A DNA stretch of 64,000 nt from Leptolyngbyaceae cyanobacterium RM1_1_2 (GTDB lineage: Bacteria; Cyanobacteriota; Cyanobacteriia; Phormidesmidales; Phormidesmidaceae). The stretch is from the NCBI GenBank assembly GCA_012032345.1, contig JAAUQI010000010.1, forward strand, positions 35,817 to 99,816, given 5' to 3'. Of the stretch, positions 9,965 to 19,896 are shown in pieces. The notes below the pieces were generated by a model. It ran no database searches, was not told the DNA's origin, and saw only the letters and a program-made list of their open reading frames with translations. Positions within the stretch are counted from its first letter, which is position 1, and each line of letters opens with the position of its first letter. The position numbers and the translations under genes were made by a program.

Positions 9965-12900
9965 CTACTGAACTGAGCTGAGGACTTTGTCTGCCTCAGG
10001 CAGCTCCGCATTGGCTTCAGGCGTATCGGCTTCAGAGGGCGGCACTATTTGCCAAAACTTGGGCAAATAGTCTGACCAGTGAGCCAAAATTTGCTGGGCC
10101 TTTTGGCTGTTTGTACGCTCAGCATGGTTTTGAATCAGCGTCTTAAGCTGCTCTTCGCCTGCTGCTGTTAGAACTCGCTGAACCTTAACAATTTCGGGAT
10201 TGACCCTGGTTGGGAAACTGCCTTCTTCATCTAAGAAGTAAGCCAGTCCGCCCGTCATCCCCGCACCGACGTTGCGGCCCACCCGTCCCAAAGCAACTAC
10301 GGTACCGCCTGTCATGTATTCACAGCAGTGATCGCCAGCCCCTTCAATCACGGCCTGACCTTTGGAATTACGGACGGCAAAGCGCTCACCCGCCTGCCCT
10401 GAGGCAAACAAAGTCCCCCCAGTAGATCCATACAGACAGGTATTGCCCACAATGACATTTAGTGAGGGATCATAGGCAATGTCTGTGGGAGGCTTGACGA
10501 TGACTTCTCCTCCGTGCATGCCTTTGCCTACGTAGTCGTTGGCTTCGCCCTCTAAAGTCAAGGTCATGCCCGGTAGGTTAAAAGCGCCAAAGCTCTGACC
10601 CGCACTGCCTGTGAAATTGAGATTAAGCTGACCTTCAAAGCCTGCGTTGCCGTATTTTTCAGCAATTACCCCAGCAATTCGGGCACCGACAGTGCGATCG
10701 GTATTGACAATTAAAACCGTTTTAGTAGCGCTGCCCTGATTTTGGATCGCCTCCCAGACGGCTTTATCAGCCAGCAGCTCGTCGTCTAAGACCGGGCCGT
10801 TGCCGTGGATGTCACCATGCTGTAGCCAAGCGCGATCGCTGCGAGTATCTGGCAGGCTAGTCAGGCAGGTGAGGTCAAGCTTATCAGTTTTGACAAGGCT
10901 GACATCCTCGCGCATGGTGAGCAAATCGGCTCGACCGATCAGGTCTTCTAGCGTGGAATAGCCCAGCTTAGCCAGCAGCGATCGCACCTCTTGGGCCACA
11001 AAATAGAAGAAGTTCACCACATGCTCAGGAATCCCGGTAAAGCGTTTGCGCAGCTCTTCTTTTTGAGAAGCCACCCCAACCGGGCAGTTGTTGGTGTGGC
11101 AGACACGGGCCATGATGCAGCCTTCAGAAATCATGGCGATAGAGCCAAAGCCAAACTCCTCAGCACCCATGAGAGCGCCCATTAGCACGTCCCATCCGGT
11201 TTTGAAACCGCCATCGACCCGCAGCGTCACGCGATCGCGGAGCTGATTCAGCAGCAGTACCCGGTGAACCTCAGTCAGGCCCAGTTCCCATGGGGCACCT
11301 GCGTGCTTGATCGAGCTGAGCGGAGAGGCTCCCGTACCGCCATCGTGACCCGAAATCTGGATCACGTCAGCATTGGCTTTGGCGACTCCGGCGGCCACTG
11401 TGCCGATGCCGATCTCAGCCACCAGCTTCACTGAAACGCCTGCTTTAGGATTGATCTGGTGCAGGTCAAAAATGAGCTGAGATAAATCTTCGATCGAATA
11501 GATATCGTGGTGGGGCGGCGGTGAAATCAGCGGCACACCTGGCTTAGAACGGCGCAGCATGGCAATGTAAGGGCTGACCTTTTTGCCGGGGAGCTGGCCG
11601 CCTTCCCCCGGTTTTGCCCCCTGAGCCATCTTGATTTCGATTTGCTTAGCCTGCATTAGATATTCAGGCGTTACCCCAAATCGGCCCGAGGCCACCTGCT
11701 TGATCGCAGAGCTAGCCGTATCACCATTGCGCAACCCTTTCAGATGGGAGAACGTAGGCGAATGCCCAGACTCATCCACGTCGTCTAGCACCTTGAAGCG
11801 CATCGGATCTTCTCCGCCTTCGCCAGAGTTGGATTTGCCATTAATGCGGTTCATGGCGATCGCCAAAACCTCATGGGCCTCACGCGATAGCGCCCCCAGG
11901 GACATACCGCCAGTGCAGAAGCGCTGCATGATACTCTCAGCGCTCTCAACTTCTGTCAGAGGAATCGACGGGCAATCGCTGTGAAATTCCAGCAAATCTC
12001 GCAGCGCCGTCGGCGGACGATTTGCTAACTGGGCCTTGTAAAGGGCGTAGTGATCGGGCTGCTTGGTTTCCAGTGCCTTATGCAGCAGCTTGGTCATGGC
12101 CGGGTTGTTCATGTGATACTCGCCCTTGGGTCGAGCCTGAACAAAACCCATGTTTTCTAAACGCTTACCCGCCAGCTCAGGGAAGGCTCGTTGGTGAAAG
12201 GCTATCGTTTCTTGAGCCAGGTCAGCCACGCTCAGACCGCCGAGGCGCGAGGTGGTGCCTCGAAATGCCAGATCAATCAGGTCAGTCCCTAGGCCAATAG
12301 CCTCAAAAATCTGGGCACCCTGATAGCTGGTCAGCAGCGAAATCCCCATTTTAGAGAGAATCTTCAGCAGTCCGGCCTCTACTGACTTACGGTAGTTTGC
12401 CTGCGCTCCGTTTAGGGTAGTCACCGGCAGCTTCCCGGTCTCCATCAGCTTTTGAGTACGGCTGTCAGCCCACCAGTGGCGCACGCTCTCCATCGCCAGA
12501 TAGGGACAAATTGCGCTGGCCCCATAGCCCAGCAGACAGGCAAAATGATGGGTACTCCAGCACTGAGCCGTATCTACCACCAAAGACGTTTTCATGCGGA
12601 GTCCCTGAAGGATAAGGTGGTGATGCACAGCTCCTACCGCTAGCAGGGGCGGCATGTAGGTGCGTTCAGCCGCTATCTGCATGGCCTCATCAGCGTTGCC
12701 CATGCGATCGCTGAGAATCAAAATTTCCTGCCCCGATTTAACGGCTGATTCCGCCTGCTGACAAAGACTTGCGATTGCCTGCTTCAGACCTTCTGGCCCC
12801 TGTTTAATGTCGTAGAGCGTCGAGAGCGTTATGGTTTCAAAGCCCGACTCACGCACTAGCGCCAGCTCATTCTCATTCACCAGCGGCGACTCTAGCTTCA

Positions 12901-14646
12901 GCAGCCGTACATGCTCCGGCGTCACCTCCAGCAGGTTGCGGCGCTCCCCTAGCTGAGTTGTTAGCGACATCACTAGCCGCTCCCGCAGGGGGTCAATCGG
13001 CGGATTAGTCACTTGGGCAAAGCGCTGTTTGAAGTAGTCATAGAGCAGGTGAGGACGTTGCGAGAGTACCGACAGCGGAATGTCATCCCCCATACAAAAC
13101 GTGGGCTCTTTACCCTGAGCCGCCATGTCCTGAATGATCATTTCTAGATCTTCAGCGGTGTAGCCAAAAGCAGTTTGCTGAACCAGCAGTTGCGTATCGT
13201 CTAAGAAGCTTTCCTCGCTAAAAAGCTGAGGCCGGACATCTTGACGCTGAGACCTGACCCATTTACCGTAGGGCTGCTGCTGAGCAACCCGCTGCTTAAT
13301 CGCCCAGTTGTGCAAAATTTCGTGAGTTTCGAGGTCAACGGCAATCATCTGCCCTGGCCCCAAGCGGCCTTTTTCAAGAATCTCTTCGGTGGCAATGTCG
13401 ACAACGCCTGCTTCCGAAGAAACAACAATATAGCCGCTTTTAGTGATGATGTAGCGGGCCGGACGCAGGCCGTTGCGATCGAGGGCTGCCCCAATTGTTT
13501 ACCGTCGCTAAAGACAATTAGAGCAGGGCCATCCCAGGGTTCTTGAATGCCACTGTAATACTCGTAGAAATCAACAATCTCAGGATAATTAATTAGATCA
13601 GGCTGGTTCATATAGGCTTCTGGCACCATCATCATCAGAGCCTCTAGCGGACTGCGCCCCGAATGCACCAGCAGTTCCATGACGTTGTCTAAGTTGGCCG
13701 AGTCGCTGTTGTCGGCGTTGACTGTAGGCTTTAGATCTTGGAGGCGATCGCCCCAAACCGGCTGCGCCAAATCTGCTTCGCGGGCTTTCATCCAGTTGAT
13801 GTTGCCAATCAGCGTGTTAATTTCGCCGTTGTGCCCCACCAGACGCATTGGGTGCGCTAGGGGCCATCTCGGCAAGGTATTGGTGCTGAAGCGACGGTGA
13901 TAAACCGCGAACGGGCTGATGTAGTCTTCATCCTGCAAATCCTGGTAGAACATTCCCAGGACGGCAGAGCGCACCATGCCCTTGTAGACAACGGTCTGGT
14001 TAGACAGAGAACACACATAAACTTCCTGTAGCACCTGCACCACTTCGGGCGATCGCGCTGAGGACTGCTGGGCTAGTTGGTTACTGACCTGCCGTCTTAA
14101 TAGATAGAGCTGGCGCTCTAAAGCCGCGCCTTCAAGCTGATTCGCCAGCAGCACAACTTGCTCAATGTGAGGCTGATGTTTACGCGCTTCTGGCCCCAGT
14201 ACTTCGGGCTTCACAGGCACCTGTCGCCACCCTAACACCTGTATTTTCAGCTGATTAGCCGCCCGAGCAAAAACATCTCGAACTAGCGTCGCCGCCTCAG
14301 GATTTTGCGGCAAAAATACCATGCCCAAACCTATCCGCTCTGCCTGAAAGCGATCGGCACAGCCCTGTGTTTCTGCCCATTTTTTCAGCATCTGCCAGGG
14401 AATCGCCGTCATTACCCCAGCCCCATCACCAGAGTCTTGATCAGCACAGCGGCCTCCGCGATGCTCCATGCAGTCGAGAGCGCTCAAAGCCTGAGTAATC
14501 AGCTCGTGACTGGCCCGTCCGTATTGGTCAGCAACAAAGCCCACACCGCAGGCATCTCGTTCCTCAACTAGCGATCGTGGCCCCCAAGACCTCACCAGCG
14601 CTCTCTGATCGAGTAATGGGTTTTTATCTATATGCGTATTGTTCAT
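9965..14646 (-). CDS. glsF: Ferredoxin-dependent glutamate synthase (frameshifted)
   Basis: Fd-GOGAT converts glutamine plus 2-oxoglutarate to two glutamates with electrons from ferredoxin, closing the GS-GOGAT ammonium-assimilation cycle. About 1560 residues with one frameshift corrected. N-terminal glutaminase: nucleophile Cys in [12 protein letters not shown], then [19 protein letters not shown] and [21 protein letters not shown]/cluster region: [16 protein letters not shown]-terminal beta-helix: [19 protein letters not shown]. The N-terminus is closer to plant Fd-GOGAT than to NADPH-type GltB, and no gltD is nearby. The frame breaks at the C run 13489-13492 (GGGG on the gene strand). One more G restores [19 protein letters not shown]. 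The downstream fragment alone would start at [11 protein letters not shown], which is not a real start. Confidence 0.9.
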
Positions 14647-15493
14647 GGGGCAATCTATCTCAGGTAATCTACAAGTAAACGGCTATCTAACACCCCATTA
14701 TCTGGGGTTTAGCTGGGGAAACTTCCGATAATGGCTAAACGCTTGAGCCAGTGACTGATCGAGATGGCTAAGCTGCTAACCGAGCCTATAATCGTAATTA
14801 ATATTTAACATTCTAAGGTTGTGAAGCTAAGCAGACAACTCTCTTTCAATCCAGTCTTTACTGCGCTCAAGACTCAGCTTTGCACTTAGAGCAGAGCTAA
14901 CTGTAAACCACAGATTTATCGGTCTGAATGTCACTTTAAAAAGAATACAAAAGGCACAAACTCATACCTAGAATTTGCCTGAGCTGGCACAAAAGCTGCA
15001 TTCTCCGTAAAAAGTTAGCTGGTTTACATCTTCCGGGCAGCCACAAAATCAGCAGTATCAGCCCAGTGAATTGCTCTAGCAAAAAAGAGAATTCACTTGG
15101 GTACTCTTTAAGTGCTCTTGGGGAAAAGAGCACTTAGTCAGCGTTGCCTTTAACTCTGCATGGGAGATATTGCCCTAGGCTGCTGATTTTCTTCCTTTAG
15201 AGCTTTTGAACGAAGCTGTTTGCTTCAGGGTTCAGTTTGGGCAACAGTTGCAAATATTGTTTAAGCTGAACAACTTTTTAACGTTTCACCTGTCTTGTAT
15301 TATTCATGTGGAAAAGTTTAGTCTTTGACTCATATGAAAGCTAAGGTTGCCTATTGTAACAGCTAACTTTAATGATTTTTGTATTGCTTTTAGCAAATAA
15401 ATCAGTGATGGCCCTTGATCAAGAAACCTCTGATACCAGAGAATTCAGATTGGAACCACGCGAGTTAGACGGCTCAATCAGGTAGGTTTTGCT
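14647..15493. other. 847-nt intergenic region upstream of glsF
   Basis: I find no convincing gene. It holds the glsF leader/promoter region on the minus strand, a small repeat with CACCCCA/TGGGGTT arms near 14691-14708, and the stronger hairpin at 15110-15135. I looked for a GTA-N8-TAC NtcA box and did not find one. A short open frame at 14936-15133 on the minus strand (MLFSPRALKEYPSEF...) has no family features. Confidence 0.5.
15110..15135. repeat. Perfect 10-bp inverted repeat in the glsF upstream region
   Basis: AAGTGCTCTT (15110-15119) pairs perfectly with AAGAGCACTT (15126-15135), loop 6 nt. No T run follows on either strand, so it is unlikely to be an ordinary terminator. It could be an operator or a structured RNA element. 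Confidence 0.5.
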
Positions 15494-17308
15494 TTGGGTA
15501 AAATTTCTGCGATCGCACAGTCGGCCTTCATGATGCTGCTAGCCATGCCAGCCGGGGCTGTGCTCAAGACTTCAGGTAGAGGCTTTGATTCAGTATCAGA
15601 TCAGGTGAGTCAGACTGCCGCAGCCACAGAGGCTTTTTCTCAGTCGGCTACCTCCATAGACGATTCTATAGTAGTGAGTGCTGCTGGCAGTCAGGTTTCG
15701 CTCAATGGCCGACTCCTCTCGCTGCCCTGGCAGATACGTCAGCAGCAAATTGGGCTATCCGATATGGATTTGCTGCTGCAGCTAGGAGTTGATTTACTCG
15801 ATACGTCAGCCCCTGCCCAACAGCCTATTGGGTGGTTCTCACCGGAATCTTCCCCTGAGGTTTTAACAGCCTGGTCAGATCGGCAGTTTCGCTATTTAGA
15901 CATAGCAGCCCTAGCCGCCCGCCATGGCTGGCAAATACAGCCCTCAGGCGAGGTTTTACAGATTCAAACCCCGCTGGGAGAAATCTCCAATATTCGCAAC
16001 AGCCAGCAGCTTGGGGGCGATCGCATTGTTATAGACCTAGCCCAGCCGACGACCCTACAGCTCCAGCAAAGTCTAAGCGAGTTTAGCCTGACCCTCGATG
16101 CCAGAGCCTCTGATACTGTAGTGGATGCCTTTAAGCGTAATCCACAGCTCAGCTCACTGCGGCTTACGTCAACAACGCAGCAGACCATACTGCAGGGAAC
16201 TATCAGCCGCGATCGCCAGGTTCGGGTCTGGTCGCTTTCAAATCCCGATCGATGGGTGATTGATATTCGCCTAGATCCGCTGGTGCCTCGACACATTCAG
16301 TGGGCTGCTGGCTTGGGCTGGCATCAGCAGGTGGTTTCAGTTGCGGGGCGGTCTTTCCCAGTTTACTGGTTGGAGGTTGATCCTAAAGATCCCCAGATCA
16401 AAATCCGACCGATCTGGAGCGACCCCGTGACGGTTGTAGGCACAGCCCCCTTAAGCGCGATCGCCCGTCGTTGGCAAGCCACCGCTGCCATCAATGCAGG
16501 TTTTTTTAACCGCAATAACCGTTTACCCCTAGGAGCTATCCGCAGCGATGGCCGCTGGATATCAGGGCCAATTTTGGGGCGAGGCGCAGTGGGCTGGACA
16601 GATGCAGGCGAGGTGTTGATCGATCGCCTAGCCCTGCGGCAAACCCTAATAACGTCAGCAGGAGAGCGCATTGCCCTACAGGGCATCAACACAGGATACG
16701 TGCAGGCAGGTGTTGGTCTGTATACGCCTGACTGGGGATCTGCTTATACCCCAATTACAGGCAGTGAAACGCTAGTGTCAGTTGATGCTGACCAGGTCGT
16801 CCGGCAGGTTGCGGCCAGTCAAAACATGGCGACGATGATTCCCCTCTCAGGGGTGCTGCTGGCGGTGAGGGCAAATCTGGCGATCGCTAATCAGCTTAGC
16901 CCCGGCAGTCGCCTGACGTTAGAGACGGAAGTTATTCCTGCCGCTTTTGATAGCGCTCCTTACATCGCCAGCGGTGGCCCCCTACTTTTAAGCCACGGTA
17001 CAAATGTTTTAAATCCTCAGGCTGAAAGCTTTAGTGCTGCCTTTGCAAATCAGGCTGCGCCTCGCAGCGCTATTGGATACACGGCAACAGGGCAGCTTCT
17101 TGCAGTCACAGTTCACCTAGGCCCAGGTGGACGCGGCCCAACCCTTTCCGAACTCAGCGAAATTATGCGACAGTTGGGCTGTACGGATGCTGTGAACTTA
17201 GACGGGGGGAGTTCTTCAAGCTTATATCTCGCCGGAACGCTAATTAATCGATCGCCCCAAACTGCCGCTCGCATCAACAACGCAATTGGCATCTTTTTTG
17301 AGCCTTAG
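15494..17308 (+). CDS. Secreted phosphodiester glycosidase (NAGPA) family protein
   Basis: A 604-residue exported protein. The C-terminal third carries the phosphodiester glycosidase (NAGPA, formerly DUF2233) pattern: INAGFFNRNNRLPLGAIR near residue 335, LGRGAVGW, IASGGPLLL, and TDAVNLDGGSSSSLYLAG near residue 565. The middle (about 155-260) has GGDRIVIDLAQPTTLQL and NPDRWVIDIRL, which look AMIN-like, a domain often tied to the cell wall. The N-terminus (LGKISAIAQSAFMMLLAMPA) is a plausible signal peptide if translation starts at TTG 15494. The alternative ATG 15530 would cut most of the charged n-region. It probably acts on sugar phosphodiesters in the envelope; the substrate is unknown. It stands alone. 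Confidence 0.8.
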   Translation: MGKISAIAQSAFMMLLAMPAGAVLKTSGRGFDSVSDQVSQTAAATEAFSQSATSIDDSIVVSAAGSQVSLNGRLLSLPWQIRQQQIGLSDMDLLLQLGVDLLDTSAPAQQPIGWFSPESSPEVLTAWSDRQFRYLDIAALAARHGWQIQPSGEVLQIQTPLGEISNIRNSQQLGGDRIVIDLAQPTTLQLQQSLSEFSLTLDARASDTVVDAFKRNPQLSSLRLTSTTQQTILQGTISRDRQVRVWSLSNPDRWVIDIRLDPLVPRHIQWAAGLGWHQQVVSVAGRSFPVYWLEVDPKDPQIKIRPIWSDPVTVVGTAPLSAIARRWQATAAINAGFFNRNNRLPLGAIRSDGRWISGPILGRGAVGWTDAGEVLIDRLALRQTLITSAGERIALQGINTGYVQAGVGLYTPDWGSAYTPITGSETLVSVDADQVVRQVAASQNMATMIPLSGVLLAVRANLAIANQLSPGSRLTLETEVIPAAFDSAPYIASGGPLLLSHGTNVLNPQAESFSAAFANQAAPRSAIGYTATGQLLAVTVHLGPGGRGPTLSELSEIMRQLGCTDAVNLDGGSSSSLYLAGTLINRSPQTAARINNAIGIFFEP

Positions 17309-17623
17309 ACGTCAGTGCTTGAAGCAAGAGACAACTCTAAAGTAACTAACCACTTACTTGTAGACATACTGCATAAATTTCGGTTTAAAACCCAAACGTC
17401 TTCATAAAGAATTGGTATAGATGAGCGTTTTTTCAGCTAGCAGACTGCAATTCACCATCAGGGTTGCTATATTTGGCTGCAGTGGGCACTTTTGCAGTTG
17501 GTACATCAGTTTTTGCTGACGTCTCGATCTGGCTTCAACTACGCTAAGCGGGTAAACAGCCACAGATACTGGTTACAAATTTCAAGTTCATCCTTAAGAA
17601 GTATTGGTTCAAGGAGAGGTTCA
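17309..17623. other. Intergenic region upstream of the cupin gene
   Basis: No gene or terminator is obvious. The frame of the cupin gene stays open back to 17492, but those residues have no cupin similarity, and the AAGGAGAGG ribosome site at 17611-17619 marks the real start at GTG 17624. Confidence 0.4.
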
Positions 17624-18049
17624 GTGGTTCAGACTAAAGAGCTTACACAACCCAGTACATTGACATCACCTGTACCTGCTACAGCGAAAGGTGTTGCGGC
17701 GACAGAACTAAGACCGTGGGGATCTTTTACCATCTTGGAGGAAGCCCGAGGTTATAAAATTAAGCGCATTGAAGTCAAGCCTGGACATCGTCTCAGCCTG
17801 CAGATGCACCACCACCGCAGTGAACACTGGATTGTGGTTTCAGGAACTGCAAAAGTAACCTGCGGTACGCAAGAAATCTTGCTGTGCAGTAATCAGTCTA
17901 CTTATGTTCCATCTTGCACACTCCATCGCTTAGAAAACTCTGGGGTCATTCCTCTAATTTTGATTGAAGTTCAAAACGGTGAGTATCTGGGTGAGGACGA
18001 CATTGTCCGATTTCAAGATGATTACGCCCGCGCAGAATCCTCAAAGTAG
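17624..18049 (+). CDS. Mannose-6-phosphate isomerase type II-like cupin
   Basis: A 141-residue stand-alone cupin like the C-terminal domain of bifunctional mannose-1-phosphate guanylyltransferase/mannose-6-phosphate isomerase (ManC/AlgA). It would interconvert mannose-6-P and fructose-6-P for GDP-mannose and polysaccharide synthesis. Signature segments are RPWGSFTILEE, KRIEVKPGHRLSLQMHHHRSE (metal-binding His cluster) and EHWIVVSGTA. IEVQNGEYLGEDDIVRFQDDY closes the domain. The start is GTG 17624, with AAGGAGAGG 4 nt upstream. There is no guanylyltransferase domain, as is usual for cyanobacterial short forms. A hairpin terminator follows at 18159. Confidence 0.85.
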   Translation: MVQTKELTQPSTLTSPVPATAKGVAATELRPWGSFTILEEARGYKIKRIEVKPGHRLSLQMHHHRSEHWIVVSGTAKVTCGTQEILLCSNQSTYVPSCTLHRLENSGVIPLILIEVQNGEYLGEDDIVRFQDDYARAESSK

Positions 18050-18106
18050 CTTTTTGAGTGGTGAGCTATCTATAAGTTCGGAGCCAGCGCGGCTGAAAGC
18101 TATTGC

Positions 18107-18138
18107 CAAAAGCTGTAGTAAACAAAAGCTGTAGTAAA
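18107..18138. repeat. Two perfect tandem copies of a 16-bp unit
   Basis: The unit CAAAAGCTGTAGTAAA occurs at 18107-18122 and again at 18123-18138, and a partial third copy (AGCTGT) follows. It lies in the 3' untranslated region of the cupin gene just before its terminator. Confidence 0.85.
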
Positions 18139-18158
18139 GCTGTGGAAACGACCTGTTA

Positions 18159-18185
18159 GGCGAAGAGATGCTCTCTTCGCCTTTT
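18159..18185 (+). terminator. Rho-independent terminator after the cupin gene
   Basis: A perfect 10-bp stem, GGCGAAGAGA (18159-18168) with TCTCTTCGCC (18172-18181), a 3-nt loop and TTTT directly after. Confidence 0.88.
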
Positions 18186-18252
18186 GCTATGGGAGTGCTT
18201 TAGAGCGTATCGTGACCCTAGAATAGGCTTGAGAATAGACCTGTATAACCCC

Positions 18253-18624
18253 ATGATTCACCTAAATCCTGCCGCTGCTGCCGAAATCAACCGTCTACAC
18301 ACCAAGTCCCACGCGTCAGAGGCTGGGCCAAAGACTGAGTCAGAGACTTTTTGTCGGATTGGATTTGAGTCAGGCGGATGCTCAGAGTGGTATTACACAC
18401 TAACTTTTGACCAAGCCTCCGAATCTGGCGAAGATATCGTGTATTGCTCTCACGGTGTGCAGTGCGTCGTCAATGCCCAGCACCTGGGTTATCTAGAAGG
18501 GCTGGTAATCGATTACTCAGAAGATTTGATGGGAGGGGGGTTTCGATTTCAGAATCCCAATGCGGCGGCTCACTGCGGCTGCGGCAATTCTTTTTCAATT
18601 AGCTTAGCTGGCTCAGAGGGCTGA
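18253..18624 (+). CDS. HesB/IscA-like iron-sulfur assembly accessory protein
   Basis: A 123-residue A-type carrier of the IscA/SufA/HesB family, which binds iron or an Fe-S cluster and passes it to apo-proteins. The three conserved cysteines are present: one in FESGGCSEWYYTL (about residue 46) and two in AAHCGCGNSFSI near the C-terminus. YSEDLMGGGFRFQNPNA precedes the CGC motif, as in the family. I chose ATG 18253 because homology begins at MIHLNPAAAAEI. The open frame runs back to 18184 but would overlap the upstream terminator's T tract. The lengthened segment with Glu/Ser before the first Cys is slightly unusual. It sits just upstream of the str operon. Confidence 0.85.
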   Translation: MIHLNPAAAAEINRLHTKSHASEAGPKTESETFCRIGFESGGCSEWYYTLTFDQASESGEDIVYCSHGVQCVVNAQHLGYLEGLVIDYSEDLMGGGFRFQNPNAAAHCGCGNSFSISLAGSEG

Positions 18625-18677
18625 TCAGTCACTGAAAACATCCCCTTACAGCCCTGCCCTGACATTTTTTCAGGGAA

Positions 18678-18707
18678 TTGACAATTTGCTTCTCAAAAAG
18701 ATACCAT
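18678..18707 (+). promoter_or_regulatory. Candidate sigma-70 promoter of rpsL
   Basis: A perfect -35 hexamer TTGACA (18678-18683) is followed after 18 nt by TACCAT (18702-18707), a 4/6 match to the -10 consensus. It lies 50 nt before rpsL and points into the str operon. Confidence 0.55.
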
Positions 18708-18756
18708 TAGATCTTGTGAAAACTTAAGCCGACAGAGTCCTCAATCATCGCAACTT

Positions 18757-19128
18757 ATGCCCACGATTCAACAGCTTATCCGCAGCGAACGTCAGAAAGC
18801 CAAGAAGAAAACCAAATCTCCTGCTCTCAAAAGCTGTCCGCAACGTCGGGGAGTTTGCACACGAGTTTATACGACTACACCTAAAAAGCCCAATTCAGCC
18901 CTTCGCAAGGTGGCGAGGGTACGCCTGACTTCGGGTTTTGAGGTAACTGCCTACATTCCGGGTATTGGTCATAATTTGCAAGAGCACTCTGTCGTTATGA
19001 TTCGGGGCGGGCGAGTTAAAGACCTGCCGGGTGTGCGCTATCACATTATTCGAGGCACGCTTGACACCGCTGGTGTTAAAGATAGAAAGCAAGGTCGCTC
19101 CAAATATGGAGCTAAGAGGCCCAAATAG
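18757..19128 (+). CDS. rpsL: 30S ribosomal protein S12
   Basis: S12 lies at the decoding centre of the small subunit and helps control accuracy; its mutations give streptomycin resistance in other bacteria. The protein is 123 residues, the normal length. The N-terminus [19 protein letters not shown], the [17 protein letters not shown] block and [20 protein letters not shown] are diagnostic. It is the first gene of rpsL-rpsG-fusA-tuf-rpsJ and has a good -35/-10 pair about 50 nt upstream. Confidence 0.99.
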   Translation: MPTIQQLIRSERQKAKKKTKSPALKSCPQRRGVCTRVYTTTPKKPNSALRKVARVRLTSGFEVTAYIPGIGHNLQEHSVVMIRGGRVKDLPGVRYHIIRGTLDTAGVKDRKQGRSKYGAKRPK

Positions 19129-19322
19129 AGGGGCAAACGCACCATAAGTGCCCGGTCAAATTTGAAGTCTTGAAGGTCTGTTGAAGCTAGGATATTTTAT
19201 GCTAGCAGTAAGCAAGAAGATTATTCGGTTTAGCTCAGCTATAGCAGGTTTTAGCGGACTGTAGATTGGGCCTCATAAATCATTGTCTAGAAAAAATTGT
19301 TTCTTCTCCAAAAGGTTGTTTT

Positions 19323-19793
19323 ATGTCTCGTCGTTCTACGGCCCAAAAACGTCCGGTTCCTCCTGATCCTGTTTACAATAGCCGCCTCGTCAGTATGATG
19401 GCGCGGCGGGTTATGCGCAGCGGCAAAAAGTCGCTTGCCAATCGTCTAATCTACGACGCTTTTAAGATAGTTGAGGAAAGGACGAACGGCGATCCCCTGG
19501 AGGTATTTGAAACCGCTGTTAGAAATACGACTCCGCTGGTAGAGGTTAAAGCTCGTCGAGTGGGGGGGGCTACCTACCAAGTGCCTATGGAAGTTCGCTC
19601 AGAGCGAGGCACCGCACTGGCGCTGAGATGGCTCACACAATTTTCTCGTCAGCGATCGGGGCGTAGCATGTCAACTAGATTGGCAAATGAGCTGATGGAT
19701 GCGGCCAACGAAACGGGCAGCGCTGTCCGTAAACGGGAAGAAACGCACCGGATGGCTGAGGCCAATAAGGCATTTGCTCACTATCGCTACTAA
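19323..19793 (+). CDS. rpsG: 30S ribosomal protein S7
   Basis: S7 is a primary 16S rRNA-binding protein that organises the head of the small subunit. It is 156 residues from ATG 19323, the standard length, beginning [35 protein letters not shown] and [20 protein letters not shown] are family blocks. The frame is open back to 19266 but the homology starts at 19323. The 194-nt gap after rpsL and the 103-nt gap before fusA may hold separate start or regulatory signals, but none is clear. Confidence 0.98.
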   Translation: MSRRSTAQKRPVPPDPVYNSRLVSMMARRVMRSGKKSLANRLIYDAFKIVEERTNGDPLEVFETAVRNTTPLVEVKARRVGGATYQVPMEVRSERGTALALRWLTQFSRQRSGRSMSTRLANELMDAANETGSAVRKREETHRMAEANKAFAHYRY

Positions 19794-19896
19794 CGCTACT
19801 CAATGAGATGTTGTTGCAACTCGTTTTCAGCATATAGAATTTAGGTAAAGTTGCAGACGGATTTAAGACCTGTAATCAGGGATCAAAGAGGTAGCT

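Noticed and set aside
9965..14646. Two separate glutamate synthase genes
   Set aside because: The two parts match consecutive pieces of one protein and join after adding one G in a run.
14936..15133. 65-residue minus-strand open frame in the glsF upstream gap
   Set aside because: No family features, no ribosome site and odd composition; the region looks regulatory.
14647..15493. NtcA box for glutamate synthase
   Set aside because: I read through the region for GTA-N8-TAC and found none.
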